Shown here: piece by piece, positions 58,847 through 64,000 of the stretch | How the letters are laid out: each line of letters starts with the position of its first letter | How positions within the stretch are numbered: the first letter of the stretch is position 1 | Origin: Kangiella sp. HZ709 | GTDB lineage: Bacteria > Pseudomonadota > Gammaproteobacteria > Enterobacterales > Kangiellaceae | NCBI RefSeq assembly: GCF_009674675.1 | Contig: NZ_WKJC01000002.1 | Location: 310,001-374,000, forward strand | DNA length: 64,000 nt | Direction: 5' to 3' | Made by a program: the position numbers and the translations under genes | The notes under the pieces: model-generated | Told to the model about the DNA's origin: nothing | Database searches by the model: none | Seen by the model: only the letters and a program-made list of their open reading frames with translations

Positions 58847-58927
58847 CTACGAAAGCATTACCACTAAAGTACCGAATATTATCGTACAGGTAATGATCCA
58901 AGATAAATCTTCGAAATACTCATTCAT
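58847..58927 (-). CDS. Small single-helix membrane protein, 26 codons, possibly frameshifted from 45
   Basis: This short ORF encodes an acidic start (MNEYFEDLS) followed by one transmembrane helix (WIITCTIIFGTLVVMLS). It has an excellent ribosome site, AAGGAG, 5 nt before the ATG, a Pho-box-like site and -10 upstream, and a dedicated terminator downstream. It stops at TAG, but adding one T to the TTT at 58851-58853 would continue the protein in the next frame for 20 more residues, giving a basic amphipathic helix (FVEKIREQLKELSVKAKDSK) that ends at TAA 58791, just before the terminator. So it is either a genuine 26-residue peptide, a frameshift, or a base-calling slip. I recognise no family. 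Confidence 0.6.
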   Translation of the reverse strand: MNEYFEDLSWIITCTIIFGTLVVMLS

Positions 58928-58964
58928 GGTGTCTCCTTAAGTGGGTTAGTTAAGATGACGCTAT

Positions 58965-58996
58965 CTTATAATTCACAGATGACAAGTTGATGTCAG
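58965..58996 (-). promoter_or_regulatory. Pho-box-like site and -10 before the small membrane-protein ORF
   Basis: On the minus strand CTGACAT-CAAC-TTGTCAT (58996-58979) matches the PhoB consensus at 12 of 14 core positions with the correct 11-bp step. TATAAG (58970-58965) follows 8 nt later. Predicted start is about 30 nt before the ORF's ATG. Confidence 0.6.
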
Positions 58997-59137
58997 TTCA
59001 ATGGCAACTATTTGAATCTAACACTATTAAGCAATTGTTATATCTCGTTACACTTTACCATTGAGGCTTACATGATATCTTGGTAAAACGAGTGTTGGTC
59101 AATTTTAATCAACTTATTTAGTAAAGTGGGGACAACC

Positions 59138-61735
59138 ATGACAAAGAGTAAAATCAGTCAAGCGCTAGCCATTGCTCTATTTGGCGCCAGCATGACTTTT
59201 GCCATGCCAACCGCTGAGGCAGCTGCTCCAGCCAAAGGCAAGAAAGAACAGAAAAAAGAAAAATCCATCCAAGATGCCGTTAAGGATATTACAAAAATCG
59301 AAGGTTTATTCGATTTGTACCAAGATCCAAAAACTGGCGGCTTAAAAATGATCATCAAAAAAGATCAGTTAGGTAAAGAATTCCTCCACTTTGTACAAGT
59401 TAGAGACGGCTTAGTAGATGTTGGCATGTTCCGTGGCGCTTATCGCGGCACACGTATTTACTCTATCGATCGCCATTATAAAAATATTGAATTCAAAGCA
59501 GAAAATACTAGCTTTTATTTCGACCCGGAAAATGCAGTTTCAAAAGCAAAAGACGCTAATATCAACAGTCCGGTTATTACCAGTTTAAAAATTGAAGCTG
59601 AAGATAAAGAAACAGGTGATGTGTTAGTAGATGCTAGTAAATTGTTCCTATCTGAGTCATTAATGCAGATCAAACCTTCTCCGCGTCCAGGCGCACGACC
59701 TGGTCAACGTTTAGGCTTAGGTAAATTGAGCAAAAGCAAAACCAAGTTTATTGAAATTGATAACTACCCTGAAAATACCGACTTTGAAGTTGAGTACGTT
59801 TATGACAACCCAGCTCCAGTAGTCCCTGCTGCAAGAACTGTCACGCCGGGTTTATTCGCTTTAACTGATGCTCGCTCGATTGAAGTCACTATGCGCCATT
59901 CTTTGATCGAAGTACCTGACAATAGCTATCAGCCTCGTTTTGACGATCCACGTGTTGGTTATTTTATGAATCAAGTACACGATATGACTGCGGTTGGTGA
60001 TTATACGCCTTACCGTGATGTTATTCGTCGCTGGCATTTAGAGAAAAAAGATCCAACGGCAGCAATGTCTGAGCCTGTTGAGCCTATCGTATGGTGGATT
60101 GAAAACACCACTCCTGAGTACATTCGCGAAACGGTAAAAAATGCAACGCTTGAGTGGAACAAAGCTTTCGAAACGGCAGGTTTTAAAAACGCTGTACAGG
60201 TAAAAGTGCAACCTGACGATGCTGACTGGGATGCAGGGGATATCCGTTATAACGTATTACGCTGGACTTCATCGCCACGCCCTCCTTTCGGCGGTTATGG
60301 CCCAAGTTTTGCTAATCCTCGCACCGGTCAGTTATTGGGTGCGGACATCATGTTGGAATATTCAGTATTTAACCGTATTGCTTTTGCTGAAGACTTAATG
60401 GCTACCGAAGCTATGAGTATCGAGCAAGCGATGGAGCAGTCATTAGAATATAAGCACGATGTTCATCAGGCTATGTATCAAGATGCTATGGACGGCCGCA
60501 TGATGATGGAAGCAATGGCAAATAACCCAGAAGAAGTTAGCGATTTCTTGCATGACTTCATTCACTTCTTAGTATTGCATGAAGTTGGGCATACGCTTGG
60601 TTTAAACCATAATATGAAGTCTAGCCAATTACACGATTTAGCTTCAGTTAGCGACAAAGCTAAAACTGCTAGCATGGGCTTAACTGGCTCAGTGATGGAT
60701 TACCCTGCAATTAACTTCAGCACTGACGGTAAGCAAGGTCATTATTATACAACAACTCCAGGTCCTTATGATTTGTGGGCCATTGAGTTTGGTTATAAGC
60801 CATCGCTTAACGACGCAGCAGCTGAAGAAGCACGTATGAACGCGTTACTAGCTCGCTCAACTGAGCCTGAACTGGCCTTTGGTAATGATGCTGACGATAT
60901 GCGTTCTCCAGGTAAAGCGATTGACCCTCGAATCAACGTTGGTGACATGACCTCTGATGCGGTTGGCTTTGCCATTAATCAGATGGATCATATTCGCAGT
61001 GTAGAAGATAAGTTGATTGAGCGCCTAGTTAAAGATGGCCAATCATATCAAGGTTTAGTTAGTGGCTTTGGTGCTTTACAACGTCAGTATGGTGGTCATG
61101 CTAGAACTATTTCACGCTATATTGGTGGTGTTTATTTAGATCGCGGCTTTGCAGGACAAAATGGTGCGACTGAACCATTCCGACCTGTAGAAAAAGCCAA
61201 ACAAAAAGAAGCCATGGAAGCTTTATCTAAGTATGTGTTTGCTGAAGATGCCTTTGAGTTTAACAAAGATATTTTAAGTAAGTTGCAGCTTCAACGTCGA
61301 GGCTTTAACCACTTTTCGTTCACTGAAGATCCAAAGTTGCACGATATGGTATTAAATATGCAGCGCGGAATTCTAGTTCAAGTACTTCACCCGGTTGTAC
61401 AAAAGCGTATCATTGACTCTAGTATGTATGGCAATGAATACAGTTTGTCTGAAGTGATGGGCGACTTAACCAACGCAGTATTTAAAGGTGACTCTGGCGA
61501 TGTCAATTCAATGCGTCAAAACCTACAAATCGAATACTTGAAAGGTTTAGCACGAATTGCAAAAGCAGATCCAAAAGCTGGTTATAGCAATCAAAGCGTT
61601 TCATTAGCTCGTCAGCAGTTGAAAAACATCGACTCTGATACCAGTGTTGCTTTCTGGCAATCTGATGCTACAAGAGCTCATAATCAATATGTTAAAGATA
61701 TGATTAAAGCTGCTCTGGAAATGAAAAAAGTTTAG
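59138..61735 (+). CDS. Secreted zinc-dependent metalloprotease (DUF4953/DUF5117-type, metzincin-like)
   Basis: The 865-residue protein has a signal peptide (AEAAAPA region, about 28), a Lys-rich segment (KKEQKKEK), a beta-rich N-terminal domain (about 50-260) and a protease domain with HEVGHTLGLNH (H481, H485, H491: the full HExxHxxGxxH metzincin motif) and a Met-turn GSVMDYP about 30 residues later. This arrangement, with the DNSYQPRFDDPRVGYF segment, fits the DUF5117/DUF4953 zinc-protease family of marine bacteria. I chose ATG 59138 over the in-frame GTG 59126. It is monocistronic with a terminator. Confidence 0.9.
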   Translation: MTKSKISQALAIALFGASMTFAMPTAEAAAPAKGKKEQKKEKSIQDAVKDITKIEGLFDLYQDPKTGGLKMIIKKDQLGKEFLHFVQVRDGLVDVGMFRGAYRGTRIYSIDRHYKNIEFKAENTSFYFDPENAVSKAKDANINSPVITSLKIEAEDKETGDVLVDASKLFLSESLMQIKPSPRPGARPGQRLGLGKLSKSKTKFIEIDNYPENTDFEVEYVYDNPAPVVPAARTVTPGLFALTDARSIEVTMRHSLIEVPDNSYQPRFDDPRVGYFMNQVHDMTAVGDYTPYRDVIRRWHLEKKDPTAAMSEPVEPIVWWIENTTPEYIRETVKNATLEWNKAFETAGFKNAVQVKVQPDDADWDAGDIRYNVLRWTSSPRPPFGGYGPSFANPRTGQLLGADIMLEYSVFNRIAFAEDLMATEAMSIEQAMEQSLEYKHDVHQAMYQDAMDGRMMMEAMANNPEEVSDFLHDFIHFLVLHEVGHTLGLNHNMKSSQLHDLASVSDKAKTASMGLTGSVMDYPAINFSTDGKQGHYYTTTPGPYDLWAIEFGYKPSLNDAAAEEARMNALLARSTEPELAFGNDADDMRSPGKAIDPRINVGDMTSDAVGFAINQMDHIRSVEDKLIERLVKDGQSYQGLVSGFGALQRQYGGHARTISRYIGGVYLDRGFAGQNGATEPFRPVEKAKQKEAMEALSKYVFAEDAFEFNKDILSKLQLQRRGFNHFSFTEDPKLHDMVLNMQRGILVQVLHPVVQKRIIDSSMYGNEYSLSEVMGDLTNAVFKGDSGDVNSMRQNLQIEYLKGLARIAKADPKAGYSNQSVSLARQQLKNIDSDTSVAFWQSDATRAHNQYVKDMIKAALEMKKV

Positions 61736-61757
61736 ATAACAATCTAAATCCTTCGAT

Positions 61758-61787
61758 AAAAAAACCGGCTTGATGCCGGTTTTTTTT
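61758..61787. terminator. Bidirectional terminator
   Basis: AAACCGGC (61762-61769), TTGAT, GCCGGTTT (61775-61782), flanked by A7 and T8. It ends the metalloprotease gene (+) and probably the methyltransferase unit (-). Confidence 0.92.
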
Positions 61788-61806
61788 ATTCTTAAGGACC
61801 TATTAT

Positions 61807-62610
61807 TTATTTTGATTCTTGACCAAAGTCAGTAATATTTAGTCCAAATTCATCCAACGCGGTTTGATCTAACTTAAGCTCTGTTAATGGAGGGATTACC
61901 ATTGTTGAAATGGAATTCAACTCAATCTCTGGCAATCGCTCTAGCGGAAACTTTTCTATCCTTGCTTCCTGTATCGGCAAGAAAGGTGCTTCATAAATGA
62001 TCACTTCATGCTCTAGCGGATAGTATTTATTTAAAATCCTTACGGTAGCTTGTAAATTTTCTTTGCTGGTCTTAAAGGTTTTTAAGGTGTGCTCGCCAGC
62101 TAAACTAATTTGCCATAAAATTAAATGCGCACCAACGTTTGGCTGAATACCCCCAAATAAAAACTGACTGGTTTCATAGTTTTGACAACCATAAGTTCCT
62201 GGATCGATTCCAAGATCTGCATACAAGCAAGCGTCAGCAGAAACACCCGGCAACATACGAGCAGGATAACCCTCGGATTTAAGATCTTGAATAGCAAAAT
62301 GACCAACACAGGCAAAAATACCTGGGTGACCGTATAAGGCCAATACTACTTTAGCGCCCTGTTTTACCTCATTTACCACTTCAGCAGCCATCTCTCGATA
62401 AGTCTGTCTACGTGACTTACCTTCTGCGTAGAGGTATTGCAAGCTCTTGTAGTTTGGATTAACAGATTTGAGCCAATCCTCAGACATAAAGTCAGGTAAA
62501 ATCCCGTACACTTTATCTGCTGCCTGTAAATAGCTTTCTGATAATTTAGTAATTTGACCAGCTAGCGTGATACCTGTACCAACACAGGTTAAAGAACCGT
62601 TTTTATTCAT
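61807..62610 (-). CDS. Tetrapyrrole-methylase-fold SAM methyltransferase, split-borosin alpha-N-methyltransferase-like (SonM type)
   Basis: The 267-residue protein has the TP-methylase start (LTCVGTGITLAGQIT, about 8-22) and ALYGHPGIFACVGH (91-104). As I recall them, OphMA active residues Y66/R72/Y76/Y98 have counterparts here at Y61/R67/Y71/Y93 with identical spacing. Segments PGVSADACLYADLGIDPG and QFLFGG, plus LILWQISLAGEHTL, also recall SonM from Shewanella, which methylates backbone amides of a separate peptide. That makes a borosin role more likely than a cobalamin or sirohaem methylase. No precursor ORF is adjacent: only 23 bp separate it from the GGDEF gene upstream. The ribosome site is weak. 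Confidence 0.75.
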   Translation of the reverse strand: MNKNGSLTCVGTGITLAGQITKLSESYLQAADKVYGILPDFMSEDWLKSVNPNYKSLQYLYAEGKSRRQTYREMAAEVVNEVKQGAKVVLALYGHPGIFACVGHFAIQDLKSEGYPARMLPGVSADACLYADLGIDPGTYGCQNYETSQFLFGGIQPNVGAHLILWQISLAGEHTLKTFKTSKENLQATVRILNKYYPLEHEVIIYEAPFLPIQEARIEKFPLERLPEIELNSISTMVIPPLTELKLDQTALDEFGLNITDFGQESK

Positions 62611-62633
62611 TTTTTAACTTTTAATTGTATTTA

Positions 62634-64000
62634 TTAGGTGAAACTGAAAACTTGATTACGACCCATTTGTTTTGCTTTATACATCGCATCATCTGCTGAC
62701 TGCAACAGCTCTTCTAACGATGTGAGCTGAGGATAACTAGCAACCCCAAAACTTGCCGTAATGGCAAATTGCTCTTTAAACGATGAATGAGAAATACTTT
62801 TAAATGATTCCAAACATCGGCGTGCGAAAACTTCTGCATGTTCTTTAGCCGTATTGGGTAGCACCACTATAAACTCTTCTCCTCCAAGGCGTCCAAAAAT
62901 ATCCTGCTCTCTAATTTCCGCCGTAACCTTTTCCGCTACTTGCTTTAGTACCCAGTCTCCAATGGCATGCCCATATCTATCATTAATTGATTTAAAATAG
63001 TCCAAATCAAAAGCTACTAAACTGTACTTATCACTATTTCTAGTTGCAGATTCATGCAAATCCTCGGCTCGTTGCAAAACATAACGTCTTGAAAAAATCC
63101 CTGTCAAACCATCTTTCCTTGATAACTCTTGATACCTTTCTTTTTGTTTTTTAAATTTAAAAGTTAGCAATAAAATAAGGCCAATTAAAAAGGCTGCACC
63201 TACTGAAAATAATTGATAAAGCTGTTTAGACTTTTTCTCAACCTCAGAATTTAACTTTAGTAATTGATTTTCTTGATCTAAAATTTTAACTTGAACTTCA
63301 TTTTCTAACTGTGAATGTTTAACCTGCTGATAGGCAAGATTTCGACTTGCCAAGTCTTTTTGTATCGCTTGATTCTGTTTATAAGCCTGCTCATATAGCT
63401 TAATGGCATTAGATTCATTACCTTGATTGCTGGAAACTTGTGCTTGTAAATATAAAGCTTGTTGTCTGATCGCAGACAAAGGTAGCTCTTGGGTTTTCTT
63501 GATTATGTCCTTCAGCTTAATACTACTTAAATCAAACGCTCTATTTTCAAAATCAATTTTAGCCAAATAAAGTAATACATCGACTTCTTCGGGTAAATAC
63601 GGAGTTTGCTCAAGAAAGTTATTTGCCAACTCTAGATTCAGCTTTGCTTCTCGATATTTTTTCTTATAGAGCAAATTTTTGCCTAAAGTTTTGTGTAAAT
63701 TCGCCAATACTAGATTAGCACCAATGTCTTTGCAGTAGTCCAAATCAGCGTAGATATCTTGTGTAAGGTCTACCTCATTATTTTGATTCCAAAGAATGGA
63801 GCTCTTTTGCGCTTTTGCGTAACACTGATCTTTTTGATCTTCTTTATCGTTAGCAATTTTCATTGCTAACTCTGAATATTTAAAAGCCTCTGGCCACGCT
63901 TTTATATTTTGAAAAAGATTAGCCGCACTATGATAGAAATTAAAACTAGTTTCTATATTCGGATTATCTTCAAGTATAGCAATAGCGCTATAGAGATATT
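62634..64000 (-). CDS. TPR-repeat, single-helix diguanylate cyclase (GGDEF), N-terminus outside the window
   Basis: The frame stays open to the window edge, so the N-terminus is outside. The visible part has TPR-like helical pairs (for example AFKYSELAMKIAND, REAKLNLELANNF, NAIKLYEQAYKQNQ), a coiled coil, one transmembrane helix (FSVGAAFLIGLILLLTF) and a C-terminal GGDEF domain with active-site GGEEF. An inhibitory RxxD site (REQD) sits five residues before GGEEF. It would make cyclic di-GMP with product feedback. The methyltransferase gene follows 23 bp downstream, so they probably share an mRNA. Confidence 0.9.
   Translation of the reverse strand, partial: YLYSAIAILEDNPNIETSFNFYHSAANLFQNIKAWPEAFKYSELAMKIANDKEDQKDQCYAKAQKSSILWNQNNEVDLTQDIYADLDYCKDIGANLVLANLHKTLGKNLLYKKKYREAKLNLELANNFLEQTPYLPEEVDVLLYLAKIDFENRAFDLSSIKLKDIIKKTQELPLSAIRQQALYLQAQVSSNQGNESNAIKLYEQAYKQNQAIQKDLASRNLAYQQVKHSQLENEVQVKILDQENQLLKLNSEVEKKSKQLYQLFSVGAAFLIGLILLLTFKFKKQKERYQELSRKDGLTGIFSRRYVLQRAEDLHESATRNSDKYSLVAFDLDYFKSINDRYGHAIGDWVLKQVAEKVTAEIREQDIFGRLGGEEFIVVLPNTAKEHAEVFARRCLESFKSISHSSFKEQFAITASFGVASYPQLTSLEELLQSADDAMYKAKQMGRNQVFSFT

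Noticed and set aside
58799-58919. A second open frame over the micro-ORF, usable alone with TTG start at 58901
   Set aside because: It has no ATG and no ribosome site, and is better explained as the continuation of the 26-codon ORF after a one-base shift.
59138-61735. The metalloprotease as the maturation protease of a borosin pathway
   Set aside because: It is convergent, separately terminated and belongs to a large general secreted-protease family.

Overview
The window looks like an ordinary chromosomal segment of an AT-rich marine gammaproteobacterium, perhaps near Kangiellaceae; that placement is inferred from gene content only. Supporting signs are a one-piece tmRNA with tag ANEDNYALAA, the pst-phoU-phoB-phoR cluster with enlarged PstC and PstA, divergent ssb/uvrA, AmpG, TcdA, a TIGR04219 outer-membrane protein and many secreted peptidases. 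I saw no rRNA or tRNA gene (other than tmRNA), insertion sequence, prophage or CRISPR array. Most transcription units end in clear hairpin-plus-T-run terminators, many of them bidirectional between convergent genes.

Layout. 1-2302 (-): Ser/Thr kinase (cut by the window edge), FHA protein and PP2C phosphatase, a reversible phosphorylation module. 2444-2793: ssrA. 2932-6634 (-): metY and a metX-homoserine dehydrogenase fusion behind a SAM-I riboswitch. 6982-8668 (+): divergent AlkB-like monooxygenase, [2Fe-2S] ferredoxin and a small membrane protein. 8805-32926: housekeeping and accessory genes, including a BASS transporter, an Asp-box repeat protein with a LolA-like partner, tcdA, ampG, a ketopantoate reductase-MsrB fusion, S9 and M28 peptidases, a glutamate dehydrogenase, a LysR regulator and ctlX. 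33374-38934: trans-4-hydroxy-L-proline catabolism (epimerase, D-hydroxyproline dehydrogenase, deaminase, AraC regulator, 2-oxoglutarate semialdehyde dehydrogenase). 38936-41696: D-cysteine desulfhydrase-like enzyme with HxlR regulator, divergent from an SDR and a double-cupin protein.

42426-52399 is a phosphate-starvation region: pstC-pstA-pstB-phoU-phoB-phoR (-), then pstS with its own three-unit Pho box, and a divergent OprO/OprP-type porin with a Pho box. A further Pho-box-like site at 58979-58996 precedes a tiny unannotated membrane-protein ORF (58847-58927) that has a strong RBS and its own terminator. That ORF appears to be one T away from a 45-residue protein.

53690-64000: BI-1 protein, ssb, uvrA (LexA-like box between the last two), a lipoprotein, a large secreted metzincin-like protease, and a two-gene unit of a TPR-GGDEF protein and a tetrapyrrole-methylase-fold enzyme. 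The last enzyme closely resembles split-borosin alpha-N-methyltransferases (SonM type), but no precursor peptide gene is visible next to it. The most interesting items are this orphan borosin-type methyltransferase, the Pho-linked micro-ORF, the PanE-MsrB fusion with a predicted leaderless mRNA, and the terminator placed in front of ctlX.
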